DNA from: Bacteroidales bacterium
GTDB taxonomy: Bacteria > Bacteroidota > Bacteroidia > Bacteroidales > UBA932
NCBI GenBank assembly: GCA_028690215.1
Contig: JAQVBQ010000003.1
Location: 8,272 to 72,271, forward strand
Direction of reading: 5' to 3'
DNA: 64,000 nt
Part shown: in pieces, positions 42,860 through 51,342 of the stretch
How the letters are laid out: every line of letters begins with the position of its first letter
How positions within the stretch are numbered: position 1 is the first letter of the stretch
The notes under the pieces: model-generated
Databases searched by the model: none
What the model saw: only the letters and a program-made list of their open reading frames with translations
Told to the model about the DNA's origin: nothing
Translations under genes and position numbers: made by a program

Positions 42860-44107
42860 TTAATGTTTGTGAGAGCGTTCCTTTCTTAAAAGATGAGCAG
42901 GCTCTATTGCCAACTTCTGTCCTTTAAGCAGTGCAGAGACTCCCTCTACAGCTTCATTCTTCTGACAATCAGTGCAATTACAGTGATTTACATAGTTTTC
43001 AGGCTCTGTATATGTTGTAATTACCCCTTCAAAATTCCTGAGAATGACTTTTCCGGGAGATTGTGATATAACATAGTTCGGCATAACAGGAGTCTTTCCA
43101 CCTCCACCCGGAGCGTCAACCACAAAAGTAGGTACAGCATATCCGGATGTATGTCCTCTCAAACCTTCGATGATTTCAATACCCTTAGATACAGGTGTCC
43201 TGAAGTGTTCCAATCCCATTGAAAGGTCACATTGATAGATATAGTACGGCCTTACTCTCATCTTTACAAGAAGATGAACCAGCCTCTTCATGATGTTCAC
43301 ACAGTCATTTACGCCTCTTAGCAATACAGATTGGTTTCCGAGAGGGATACCTGCATTTGCCATTCTTTCGCATGCTGCGATTGCCTCTGGTGTAACTTCA
43401 TTTGGGTGGTTGAAATGGGTGTTCAGCCAAATAGGATGATATTTTTTGAGCATATCGACCAGCTTGTCTGTAATCCTTTGCGGGCAAACAACAGGTGTTC
43501 TGGAACCTATTCTGATGATCTCAACATGAGGTATGGCTCTCAATTTTTTGATGATTGTTTCCAACTTTGCATCAGAAACCATAAGGGCATCACCTCCGGA
43601 GAGTAGGACATCCCTTACTTGCGGTGTCCTGGCAATGTAATCAATAGCCCTGTCAATGTTGTTTGCAGGAGACTCATCATCCTTCTGACCGGCAAAACGC
43701 CTCCTTGTACAGTGTCTGCAATACATTGAACACATGTCTGTAATCAAAAGGAGTACCCTGTCCGGATACCTGTGTGTCAAACCCGGAACCGGAGAGTCTT
43801 CATCCTCGTGGAGAGGATCCAAGAGATCGGCTGCAGATTGATGTGTTTCAGATCCTGTTGGTATTGCTTGTTTCCTTATAGGACAATCAGGATTTTCAGG
43901 ATCTATCAGAGAGAGGTAGTATGGAGTTATGGCCATTCTGAGGGTTGCAAGAGATTTCTTGACTCCCTCCTCCTCCTCTTTGGTCAGACTTATATATTTT
44001 TTTAATTGTTCCAGGGTTTCGATCCTGTTCTTTACCTGCCATTTCCAGTCATTCCATTGTTCATCAGTAACTTCCGGAAACAATATTTTTCTTCTGTCAA
44101 CTGCCAT
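42860..44107 (-). CDS. kamA: L-lysine 2,3-aminomutase (radical SAM/PLP)
   Basis: The 415-residue protein has radical-SAM cysteines C126, C130 and C133 in CSMYCRHCTRRRF and PLP lysine K338 in DAPGGGGKTP. The two aspartates that hold the substrate side-chain amine are D294 (YQCDLSMGLEHF) and D331 (VVDAPGG), near D293/D330 of the clostridial enzyme. A C-terminal zinc site (HCNCTDC) with C269 is also present. It turns L-lysine into L-beta-lysine, the first step of the pathway. It starts 2 bases after the second kdd gene. Confidence 0.97.
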   Translation of the reverse strand: MAVDRRKILFPEVTDEQWNDWKWQVKNRIETLEQLKKYISLTKEEEEGVKKSLATLRMAITPYYLSLIDPENPDCPIRKQAIPTGSETHQSAADLLDPLHEDEDSPVPGLTHRYPDRVLLLITDMCSMYCRHCTRRRFAGQKDDESPANNIDRAIDYIARTPQVRDVLLSGGDALMVSDAKLETIIKKLRAIPHVEIIRIGSRTPVVCPQRITDKLVDMLKKYHPIWLNTHFNHPNEVTPEAIAACERMANAGIPLGNQSVLLRGVNDCVNIMKRLVHLLVKMRVRPYYIYQCDLSMGLEHFRTPVSKGIEIIEGLRGHTSGYAVPTFVVDAPGGGGKTPVMPNYVISQSPGKVILRNFEGVITTYTEPENYVNHCNCTDCQKNEAVEGVSALLKGQKLAIEPAHLLRKERSHKH

Positions 44108-44109
44108 AA

Positions 44110-45144
44110 TTAGATATAAATTTTTTCAAATAAATCACGTATTTGTTTTGATTCTCTCAATATGTTGAGAGTAAGATTAGCATGACCCTTAGCGTAACCA
44201 TTACCTACAATAAGGTTGATGTCTTTTCCCACACCTTCGGCTCCAAGAGCTGCTTTCGTAAAGCTGGTTGCCATAGAGAAGAAATAGACACAACCTTGTC
44301 CTTTAGTGACAAGGATTGATGTCATCTCTGTGGATGGAACGTTCACATTGTTCACAGTCACGTCACAACCTCTTCCTCCGGTTACCTCCATGACCCTATT
44401 GTAAACATCCATAACATTTGTTGCGTCTGCAACAATGACGTTAGTTGCAAGATTCATGTCAATAATACGCTGGGCATTATCCTTAGAATACTCAACAACA
44501 ATCACCTTTCCTGAAGGCCCAACATTCTGCATAGCCTGATAGCAACAAAGAATTCCGGATTTTCCTCCTCCACCGATGATACATACAATATCTCCCTCAG
44601 TTACAAGGCGGTCAACCTGAGCCGGAGCACCGGCAACGTCCAACGCTGCTAAAGCCAATTTCTCAGGGATATCTTCAGGCAAGACTGCAAACAAGCCACT
44701 TTCAAACAAAATAGCCTGAGCATCAACATCTACCTGATCTGAATCAGGAGAGAGATTTTTAATTGAGTTGAGCTTTAAGGGGGTCAAGGATAGGGAGACA
44801 AGCGTTGCTATCTTGTCCCCTACCTTTAACCTATTTGCAGGAAATGCCTTCCCAATCTCTTTTACTGTTCCTATCAGCATACCTCCGGAACCGGTAACAG
44901 GATTTTGGAGTTTTCCTCTCTCCTCAACAATAGAGATTATCATCTCTTTCATCTTTTCAGCATCTGAATTGCATGCCTTCTTAATCTGAGTATATGAGGC
45001 AGAATCGATGTTAAGTGTAGTAACATCAATGAGAACCTCATTTTCATAGATTGACATGCTATTGTCCAGTTTGTATGCCGGCTGAGGGAGAGTGCCTATG
45101 GGAGAAATCACTCTGTGAGTGCCATATCTGCAAATTTTTGTCAT
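44110..45144 (-). CDS. 3,5-diaminohexanoate dehydrogenase paralogue 2
   Basis: The 344-residue protein is clearly homologous along its whole length to the gene just upstream (shared PVTGSGGML, DKIATLVSLSLTPL, LDVAGAPAQ, FFSMATSFTKAALGAEGVG). The nucleotide-binding loop is GGGGKSG. After the second strand it reads VIVVEYSKDN, with an acidic residue that often favours NAD over NADP. It is either a second Kdd with different cofactor use or a relative with another substrate in the pathway. It lies 9 bases after the first copy. Confidence 0.85.
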   Translation of the reverse strand: MTKICRYGTHRVISPIGTLPQPAYKLDNSMSIYENEVLIDVTTLNIDSASYTQIKKACNSDAEKMKEMIISIVEERGKLQNPVTGSGGMLIGTVKEIGKAFPANRLKVGDKIATLVSLSLTPLKLNSIKNLSPDSDQVDVDAQAILFESGLFAVLPEDIPEKLALAALDVAGAPAQVDRLVTEGDIVCIIGGGGKSGILCCYQAMQNVGPSGKVIVVEYSKDNAQRIIDMNLATNVIVADATNVMDVYNRVMEVTGGRGCDVTVNNVNVPSTEMTSILVTKGQGCVYFFSMATSFTKAALGAEGVGKDINLIVGNGYAKGHANLTLNILRESKQIRDLFEKIYI

Positions 45145-45153
45145 AGACTTAGC

Positions 45154-46194
45154 TTATGCGTAAAGTTCAGTGAAGACTTTCCTTAATTTCTCGCTCTCTC
45201 TCAAAAGCTGCAGGGTGATTTCTGCGTGGCCTTTTGTGTAGCCGTTTCCTACAATCATAGTAACATCGCTGCCCACACCTTCTGCACCAAGAGCTGCTTT
45301 TGTGAAACTTGTAGCCATTGAGAAGAAGTATACTACACCTGTATCTTTTGTGCAAAGAATAGATGTCATCTCTGTGTCAGTGATATTTACATTGTTGATT
45401 GTAACATCACACATCTTACCGTTTGTAAGTTCCTCTATCTTTTCGAGTATTGCTACAGGTTGTGTTGCGTCACCAGAGAAGACATAGTCACAAAAACCGA
45501 GATCCTGAAGTCTCTTTGTACTCTTTTCACTATGGCACAGACCTATTACTTTACCTGTAACACCGGCACGTTTTTTAGCCTCATAGCAGCATAACATACC
45601 TGATTTTCCACCTGCTCCAATTATAAGAACAGTATCTCCAGGTTTAACCAGTTTAGCTGTCTGAGCAGGTGCGCCAGCTACATCAAGAGCTGAAAGGGCC
45701 AGATTCTCAGGCATATCATTAGGAATCTTTGCGTAAATTCCACTTTCGAAAAGAATAGCTTTTCCGTCAATATCAACCTGATCAATATCAGGTCTTATAT
45801 CTTTGATTTTGTCAATTCTTAGAGGGGTGAGTGAAAGGGATACAAGAGTAGCAATCTTATCACCTACTTTAAGATCTGTTTTGCCAATAAGAGCATCACC
45901 GATTTTCTCAACAACGCCGAGAAGCATTCCGCCTGAACCGGTCACAGGATTTCTGTGTTTTCCCTGTTTTGCAACTATACCTAACATTATCTCAGCTATC
46001 TTTGCCTTATCTCCACCGGCCTGTTCCTCTATCTGAGTGAAACTTGCAGAATCGATATTGAGAGTCTTAACGTCAATGAGGATTTCATTGTCGTAGATCT
46101 CATCCATGTTATTATCAATCTTATTTGCCGGTTGTGGAAGTACTCCTTTTGGTTCAATTACTCTGTGAACGCCGTATTTATTACCTTTTTTCAT
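45154..46194 (-). CDS. kdd: L-erythro-3,5-diaminohexanoate dehydrogenase
   Basis: The 346-residue protein begins with the GVHRVIEPKGVLPQPA segment I associate with characterised Kdd, and has the GAGGKSG cofactor loop followed by VIGLCHSEKS. It oxidatively deaminates 3,5-diaminohexanoate to 3-keto-5-aminohexanoate. Of the two tandem copies, this one looks closer to the known enzyme. It lies 27 bases after kce, the next enzyme in the path. The cofactor difference from its neighbour is a prediction from sequence. Confidence 0.93.
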   Translation of the reverse strand: MKKGNKYGVHRVIEPKGVLPQPANKIDNNMDEIYDNEILIDVKTLNIDSASFTQIEEQAGGDKAKIAEIMLGIVAKQGKHRNPVTGSGGMLLGVVEKIGDALIGKTDLKVGDKIATLVSLSLTPLRIDKIKDIRPDIDQVDIDGKAILFESGIYAKIPNDMPENLALSALDVAGAPAQTAKLVKPGDTVLIIGAGGKSGMLCCYEAKKRAGVTGKVIGLCHSEKSTKRLQDLGFCDYVFSGDATQPVAILEKIEELTNGKMCDVTINNVNITDTEMTSILCTKDTGVVYFFSMATSFTKAALGAEGVGSDVTMIVGNGYTKGHAEITLQLLRESEKLRKVFTELYA

Positions 46195-46221
46195 TTTTTA
46201 TTATTTTTTATATTAATCTTA

Positions 46222-47046
46222 CTATTTTGATTTAAGACCCAGAATTTCACGGGCTTCGGCCGGTGAAGCTATATCTCTTCCTAGCTCCTTGGCCATTCTG
46301 ACAACCTTAGCTACAAGTTCCCCATTCGATTTTGCAAGAACACCTTTTGAGAGGAAAACATTATCTTCAAATCCTACTCTAACGTGACCTCCATCAATAA
46401 TTGCGGCAGCAGCCAAAGGAAATTCATATCTCCCGACACCGGCAACAGTGTATGTTGCATCAGCTGGTAAACTACCACGTAGGAAAACGAAGTCCCTTAA
46501 TTCACCGGATATTCCTCCGTTTACTCCCATAACGAAGTCAAAATGCATAGGGGTTTGGATAAAACCCTTTTTGCCAAGGCGCAATGCCATATCAATCATA
46601 CTTTTGTCAAAAACTTCGAGCTCGGGTTTAATACCCCTTTCTATCATTTTTGTTCCAAAGTATTTTATTGTGTTTTCAGTATTTTCAAAAATATCATCAC
46701 CACCGAAGTTAAGTGTCCCGCAATCCAGTGTTGCCATTTCAGGTATAAGCTCAGTAGGCTGAAGCCTTTCATCATTTGTCATACCGACAGCACCCCCGGT
46801 TGAAGGTTGAATTATAACGTCCGGACACAATTTATAGATTGCATCCATCACATCTTTGAATCTATTCTTATCCTGAGTAGGTGTTCCGTCATCGTTGCGG
46901 ACATGTAGGTGTATAATACTAGCACCTGCATCATAAGCAGATTTCGCCTCTCTGGCGCACTCCTCTATTGTATACGGAACCGCAGGATTGTGCTCCTTGA
47001 GCACCTCTGCACCGCATATAGCGGCTGTGATAATAAGCTTTGCCAT
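46222..47046 (-). CDS. kce: 3-keto-5-aminohexanoate cleavage enzyme
   Basis: The 274-residue BKACE-family TIM barrel has the zinc ligands H46 and H48 in IIHLHVRND and conserved segments QPSTGGAVGMTNDER and RVGFEDNVFL (acidic zinc ligand). It condenses 3-keto-5-aminohexanoate with acetyl-CoA to give 3-aminobutyryl-CoA and acetoacetate. Its position between kal and kdd matches the reaction order and supports this specificity over other BKACE activities. The gap to kal is 8 bases. Confidence 0.95.
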   Translation of the reverse strand: MAKLIITAAICGAEVLKEHNPAVPYTIEECAREAKSAYDAGASIIHLHVRNDDGTPTQDKNRFKDVMDAIYKLCPDVIIQPSTGGAVGMTNDERLQPTELIPEMATLDCGTLNFGGDDIFENTENTIKYFGTKMIERGIKPELEVFDKSMIDMALRLGKKGFIQTPMHFDFVMGVNGGISGELRDFVFLRGSLPADATYTVAGVGRYEFPLAAAAIIDGGHVRVGFEDNVFLSKGVLAKSNGELVAKVVRMAKELGRDIASPAEAREILGLKSK

Positions 47047-47054
47047 GATTTATA

Positions 47055-47441
47055 CTATTTTCTCTGACATGATTTTGGGGTAACACAAGTACCTGAAGCC
47101 TTGCATACTATAATAGGTTCATCAAGAATATCTGCAGCAGATGGTGAAATATCCGGTCTAGGGATTATTACCTTCTTTGCAACAAACTCCATTTTCCTTG
47201 AGCTGTTTCCTACTGATGTAATCTCTCCAGTTGCCTCAATATAGTCACCTGCATATACAGGGGCCATAAATTCTATGTTATCATATGCTTTGAAAAGACC
47301 TTCATCTCCATCCTGCTGAATCAAAAGCTCAGTAGCTACATCACCGAATAGTTGAAGCATCTTTGCTCCATCCACTAAGTTTCCACCATAGTGGGCATCA
47401 TGAGAACTCATTCTCATTCTTATCATTGCTTGTTTTGCCAT
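47055..47441 (-). CDS. kal: 3-aminobutyryl-CoA ammonia lyase
   Basis: The 128-residue hotdog-fold protein ([39 protein letters not shown]) matches Kal. It removes ammonia from 3-aminobutyryl-CoA to give crotonyl-CoA. It lies 12 bases after the CoA-transferase A gene and 8 bases before kce. The enzyme that reduces crotonyl-CoA to butyryl-CoA is not in the window. Confidence 0.93.
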   Translation of the reverse strand: MAKQAMIRMRMSSHDAHYGGNLVDGAKMLQLFGDVATELLIQQDGDEGLFKAYDNIEFMAPVYAGDYIEATGEITSVGNSSRKMEFVAKKVIIPRPDISPSAADILDEPIIVCKASGTCVTPKSCQRK

Positions 47442-47453
47442 AATTAAAATATT

Positions 47454-48101
47454 TTATTTAGATATAATAAAATCTATAAGAATTGCCGGTGTGTGGGCGT
47501 TTTCTGGTTCTATCCCACCACATTCAACAATCTGTTCCGGTTCTGCAATTACTAAATCGGCTGCCATTGCAACAATCGGATTGAAATTCTTCTTGGTTCC
47601 CTTATAATAGAGGTTACCAGCAGTATCAGCGGTAGATGCACCAATAATTGCCACATCTGCCCTGAGCGGTTTCTCAAGGAGGTAATCCTTGCCGTCTACA
47701 TTGATAATTTGCTTGTTTTCAGCCACAACTGTACCAAGACCTGTTGAGGTAAGTACTCCACCCAAACCGGCGCCGTATGCACGGATTTTCTCTATGAGAG
47801 TGCCTTGTGGTGAGAATTCTATCTCCATCTCTCCGGAGTTCATAAGGTCAATAGCCGCAGGATTTGAGCCAATATATGAAACTATGAGTTTTTTAACCTG
47901 CTTGTTGGCTATTATTTTGCCTAGACCTTTATCTGCATATGCAGCATCATTGCATATCAGGGTAAGTTCTTTGACATCCTTTTCGGCCAGGGCTTCCATA
48001 AACTTATTTGGCCCACCTTTGGTCAGGAATCCCCCAACCATGATTGTCATGCCGCTCTTTACCTTAGAGACGGCTTCTTCAAGATTGATTATTTTATTCA
48101 T
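47454..48101 (-). CDS. Acetoacetate/butyrate CoA-transferase subunit A
   Basis: The 215-residue alpha subunit of a family I CoA-transferase carries the CoA-binding GGFLTKGGPNKFMEAL motif (usually GGF..G.P..L) and VSYIGSNPAAIDLMNSGEMEIEFSPQGTL. It is the first gene of the lysine operon, while its partner subunit B is the eleventh, about 9.3 kb away. It likely recovers CoA from butyryl-CoA while activating acetoacetate. The promoter region upstream contains several repeats. Confidence 0.93.
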   Translation of the reverse strand: MNKIINLEEAVSKVKSGMTIMVGGFLTKGGPNKFMEALAEKDVKELTLICNDAAYADKGLGKIIANKQVKKLIVSYIGSNPAAIDLMNSGEMEIEFSPQGTLIEKIRAYGAGLGGVLTSTGLGTVVAENKQIINVDGKDYLLEKPLRADVAIIGASTADTAGNLYYKGTKKNFNPIVAMAADLVIAEPEQIVECGGIEPENAHTPAILIDFIISK

Positions 48102-48142
48102 TATATAACAGGTTTTTAAGATATATGCTTCTTACTATTTAA

Positions 48143-48202
48143 AATTAGCAATAAATCCCTAAAAACAATTCAACTTGCACCTTTATTGCTAATTCGCTAA
48201 TT
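48143..48202. repeat. 13-base inverted repeat and GCTAATT tandem in the lysine-operon leader
   Basis: AATTAGCAATAAA (48143-48155) and TTTATTGCTAATT (48182-48194) are exact reverse complements separated by 26 bases. The right arm is extended by a second GCTAATT (48188-48194 and 48196-48202). The region lies 42-101 bases upstream of the first lysine-operon gene. It could be a paired operator or, if transcribed, a leader hairpin. Confidence 0.6.
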
Positions 48203-48210
48203 AACAAACA

Positions 48211-48249
48211 ATGCAACCATTTAGTTACAGCATGCAACACTCTGGTTAC
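48211..48249. promoter_or_regulatory. Two 18-base direct repeats, 21-base period, upstream of the lysine operon
   Basis: ATGCAACCATTTAGTTAC (48211-48228) and ATGCAACACTCTGGTTAC (48232-48249) share ATGCAAC-N6-GTTAC and are offset by 21 bases, two helical turns. Each is itself an imperfect dyad (GCAAC/GTTAC). This is the usual look of tandem dimer sites for a regulator. No clear -7 element was found on the minus strand here. Confidence 0.6.
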
Positions 48250-48260
48250 ATTTTTGGCGT

Positions 48261-48282
48261 GCTTACTTGATATCAAGCAAGC
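48261..48282. repeat. 22-base near-perfect palindrome between acyltransferase gene and lysine operon
   Basis: GCTTACTTGATATCAAGCAAGC pairs with itself at 10 of 11 positions per arm, with no central loop. It abuts the acyltransferase stop codon on the minus strand. It may help end that transcript, but no T run follows, so an operator for the lysine operon is as likely. Confidence 0.5.
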
Positions 48283-49433
48283 TATTGAATATCTGTTACT
48301 TCTACTCTTTCGTTGTTGAATACCGGACCTGCATAGATTGAGAGGAAAATCTCCTCCATCTCTTTTTGATTATCGTCAATATCTGAAAGTTTATACTTCA
48401 GATAACTGAGAAAAGAGAGTTTGTCAGATTCAGTGTATTTTGATGAATATTTATCTGTGCCATTAAGTACATCATAGGCAATATAGTTGTTCTTCCACAA
48501 CTGGTATGAACCTATAATTTTCTTGTCTATTATCTCCGCAAGAGATTTAAAACGATCATTTTTCTCCATACTAGAACACTTTTCCAACTCCTCAGTTGAA
48601 ATAGGCTCACAAAAACTAATATGGATATTTCCCTTAAACTGCATTATGCCGGTAAGAATACTATTTAAATCCTCACCGGGAATCTTTTCGTACTTTCTTC
48701 TTCTGGAAACAAATAATTCTTTGGCTTTCAGCAAATCACAAGGTTCATACTCATAGGAGATTGAAACAGGTACGATAGAGAGCTCATTGAAATCATTAGC
48801 GAAATCATTATTTGTAGAACTCATATCGAACATTTTCAACAGACCTTGCTCAGTCATGTCATTCCCATCTTTGGTTCGGCCATTTCTCTGTGCTATCCAG
48901 ACAGAACTGTTGCTGCTTTTTATTGAATCACGGATATATTGTGACAGTAGCATTGAGGAGTTATAGAAATCTCTGGGATTTTTATTTCGCTCAACTTTGA
49001 TCATTTTATTTGTACGGGCAATATCCTCAATAAACATGTCTGTGATCAGGTTATCCCCTACTGCCATCTCAGAGGTCTGAATCCCGTTCATGAAAAGAAT
49101 TATCTGAATAATACCGGAATCCAGGAGTATATCTCTATGATTGGATATGTATAGATGCTTCTTGCTGTTTTTATATTGTTCAACACCGGAATAAGACAAT
49201 GTTCTGGCTGTGTCTGAAATAATTTTGTTTATTGCAGGAAACATAACCTTGGCCTGAAATTCATCAACAGTACCAAGAGAAGCAATAAGCTGCCTGACTT
49301 GGTCAGGCTGTTTGTTTGGAAACAGATATAGAGATATAGGAGAAAGAAGCGGATGCTTTGCAAGCCTCATCATTGCCTCCTTAGCCTCTGTGTCATTAAA
49401 AGGCCTTATGTCTATGAATTTTTCATTTTCCAT
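48282..49433 (-). CDS. PlsC-like acyltransferase
   Basis: The track opens at TTG 49439; the ATG at 49433 is preferred (383 residues). The acyltransferase motif I is SNHRDILLDSG (NHX4D-like, here NHRDILLD), followed by a region with RNGRTKDG, consistent with glycerolphosphate acyltransferase-like enzymes in Bacteroidota. It is 12 bases downstream of an acyl-CoA synthetase gene, so the pair probably activates and transfers fatty acids to a lipid acceptor. The acceptor is unknown. Confidence 0.8.
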   Translation of the reverse strand: MENEKFIDIRPFNDTEAKEAMMRLAKHPLLSPISLYLFPNKQPDQVRQLIASLGTVDEFQAKVMFPAINKIISDTARTLSYSGVEQYKNSKKHLYISNHRDILLDSGIIQIILFMNGIQTSEMAVGDNLITDMFIEDIARTNKMIKVERNKNPRDFYNSSMLLSQYIRDSIKSSNSSVWIAQRNGRTKDGNDMTEQGLLKMFDMSSTNNDFANDFNELSIVPVSISYEYEPCDLLKAKELFVSRRRKYEKIPGEDLNSILTGIMQFKGNIHISFCEPISTEELEKCSSMEKNDRFKSLAEIIDKKIIGSYQLWKNNYIAYDVLNGTDKYSSKYTESDKLSFLSYLKYKLSDIDDNQKEMEEIFLSIYAGPVFNNERVEVTDIQ

Positions 49434-49445
49434 GCACAAAAATAA

Positions 49446-51305
49446 TCATTTTTCTTCCAAACCAAGGTTAAATTTATTGAAAAGATTTTTCCCCTCGGCT
49501 GTGTATGCATAATTTATTCTCTCCATATATGCCTCTTCAACCTTTGAACGGACCATTTTCATGGTAGAATTGATCATTTTGTTCTGCTCAGTGAATGGCT
49601 CCTGAGAAAGGATAAATGTTGCCGGCAACCACCTCTCAGGGAATAATCCCGCGAATTCTCCTTTACCCTTATACCGGTTCAGATCTTCAGAGACCTTTTT
49701 TATCAGCTCCTCTCTGCTCTCCTTTCTGTTCTTGTCCACCACAATAACAGCAATTGTATATGGAGATTGATTGTTATAGAGCATTATCTGCTGAATCAAC
49801 TTAGATTGAGTGACTATTGTCTCCTCAATATCTTCAGGAGAGTATTTCTCTCCGTCACTACCTATCAACAGAGATTTGAACCGTCCCTGTACATATAGGA
49901 ATCCGTCATTATCCATATAACCCAGATCACCTGTATGAAGCCACCCGTCAATAATAGCCTCTGCAGTAGCTTTAGGATTCTTCCAGTACCCGGCCATAAC
50001 ATTCTCTCCTTTGATTACAATCTCTCCGGCTACCCCATTTCTCAATGCATTTCCTTCAGAATCCTCTATTCTTATTTCCAGTGGTTTCACTAAAATTCCG
50101 GAAGAACCAAGTTTGTGTCTGGCCGGAGTATTTGTGGAAATAACAGGAGTTGCCTCAGAAAGTCCATATCCTTGGAACATTGGAATACCTATAGCATAAT
50201 AGAACTTCTGCAGTTCTTTGTCCAAGAGTGCCCCTCCGCCCACAAAAAAGTCAAGTTCTCCACCCATGGCAAGCCTTACCTTAGAAAAGAGAATCTTATC
50301 AAAGAGAGAAACAAGAGGTTTAAGGAGAAAAGACCACCCGGATCCCCTGTTCCACCCGTCTTTATTATAGGTAATGGCGGTTTTGAGAGCAAAGTCAAAA
50401 AGACTTTCGGTCATCTTTCCTTTAGCCTTTACTGATTGTTCGATGTTTTTCTTAAAACTTTTAGCAAGAGCCGGTACAGATAAAAGTAAGTTAGGTTTTA
50501 CCTCCTGTATATTTATAGGTATATTCTTCAATGACTCTATTGCAGTTTTTCCGGGTTGTACCGTTGCCACAATCGCGCCTTTTGCTATCATTATGTAAAA
50601 ACCGACCACATGTGCAAAACAATGATCCAATGGTAATATTATCAGATTTTTATACCTTGGGGGAATATCCATGCATGTGAGTGATTGCTCTACATTGGCA
50701 GTGTAATTACGATGTGTGAGTATGACTCCTTTCGGGTCGGCTGTTGTACCGGAAGTATAAGTTATTGTGGCATAATCGTCATTCTGTATTGATTTGCCAA
50801 GTTTCTCGAACTCTTCCCGGTTTTTCTCAAGGTACTCTATACCCATCTTTATCACATCACCATAATATATCTCCCCTTCAAGATACTCGTCCATCTCGTC
50901 AAAAACCACAATATGCTTGACAAGCGGCAGTTTTTCCCTGATTATTCTTATTTTTGCCAGCTGCCTTGACGAGACCATTATAAGGGTAACATCAGCATGA
51001 ATCAATCTGAAAAGAAGATCGGAACTCTCTTCGAGTTTGATTGAGAGAGGTACGTTTACACCTGCAGCGTAAAAGATGGCCAGTTCACCAATTATCCACA
51101 GGTTTCTTCCTTCTGAAAGAATTGATGCATTGCTCTTTTTACCGAAACCGAGTGAACAAAGGCCTGCACCGAATTGTTGTGCTAGTAACCTCGTTTGTGA
51201 GTAGGTTGTAGAGTTGTAGATGCCATTTTCCTTTTCAAGCAGGAATGTCTCTTCTCCAAATTTTTCAACTGACTCCTCGAATAGGTCGATTAGTGTTCTT
51301 TTCAT
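49446..51305 (-). CDS. Long-chain acyl-CoA synthetase (AMP-forming)
   Basis: The 619-residue ANL-superfamily enzyme has the P-loop YTSGTTADPKG, the GYGLSEATP motif, the hinge-side GWLHTGDLGYMDNDGFLYVQGRFK, and a C-terminal domain with the catalytic-lysine region near NKMINSTMKMVR. It probably activates fatty acids to acyl-CoA for phospholipid synthesis through the adjacent acyltransferase. A -7 element (CAAATTTA on the plus strand) lies in the gap shared with the divergent YyaL-like gene. Confidence 0.93.
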   Translation of the reverse strand: MKRTLIDLFEESVEKFGEETFLLEKENGIYNSTTYSQTRLLAQQFGAGLCSLGFGKKSNASILSEGRNLWIIGELAIFYAAGVNVPLSIKLEESSDLLFRLIHADVTLIMVSSRQLAKIRIIREKLPLVKHIVVFDEMDEYLEGEIYYGDVIKMGIEYLEKNREEFEKLGKSIQNDDYATITYTSGTTADPKGVILTHRNYTANVEQSLTCMDIPPRYKNLIILPLDHCFAHVVGFYIMIAKGAIVATVQPGKTAIESLKNIPINIQEVKPNLLLSVPALAKSFKKNIEQSVKAKGKMTESLFDFALKTAITYNKDGWNRGSGWSFLLKPLVSLFDKILFSKVRLAMGGELDFFVGGGALLDKELQKFYYAIGIPMFQGYGLSEATPVISTNTPARHKLGSSGILVKPLEIRIEDSEGNALRNGVAGEIVIKGENVMAGYWKNPKATAEAIIDGWLHTGDLGYMDNDGFLYVQGRFKSLLIGSDGEKYSPEDIEETIVTQSKLIQQIMLYNNQSPYTIAVIVVDKNRKESREELIKKVSEDLNRYKGKGEFAGLFPERWLPATFILSQEPFTEQNKMINSTMKMVRSKVEEAYMERINYAYTAEGKNLFNKFNLGLEEK

Positions 51306-51325
51306 TGTTTTAAATGTTTAATAAG

Positions 51326-51333
51326 CAAATTTA
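51326..51333 (-). promoter_or_regulatory. -7 promoter element of the acyl-CoA synthetase operon
   Basis: On the minus strand TAAATTTG matches TAnnTTTG and lies about 20 bases before the acyl-CoA synthetase ATG at 51305. The 37-base gap also has to serve the divergent YyaL-like gene, for which I see no consensus element. Confidence 0.55.
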
Positions 51334-51342
51334 TAATAAATA

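Noticed and set aside
47689-48108. 139-residue plus-strand ORF opposite CoA-transferase A
   Set aside because: Antisense shadow of a conserved gene; no domain.
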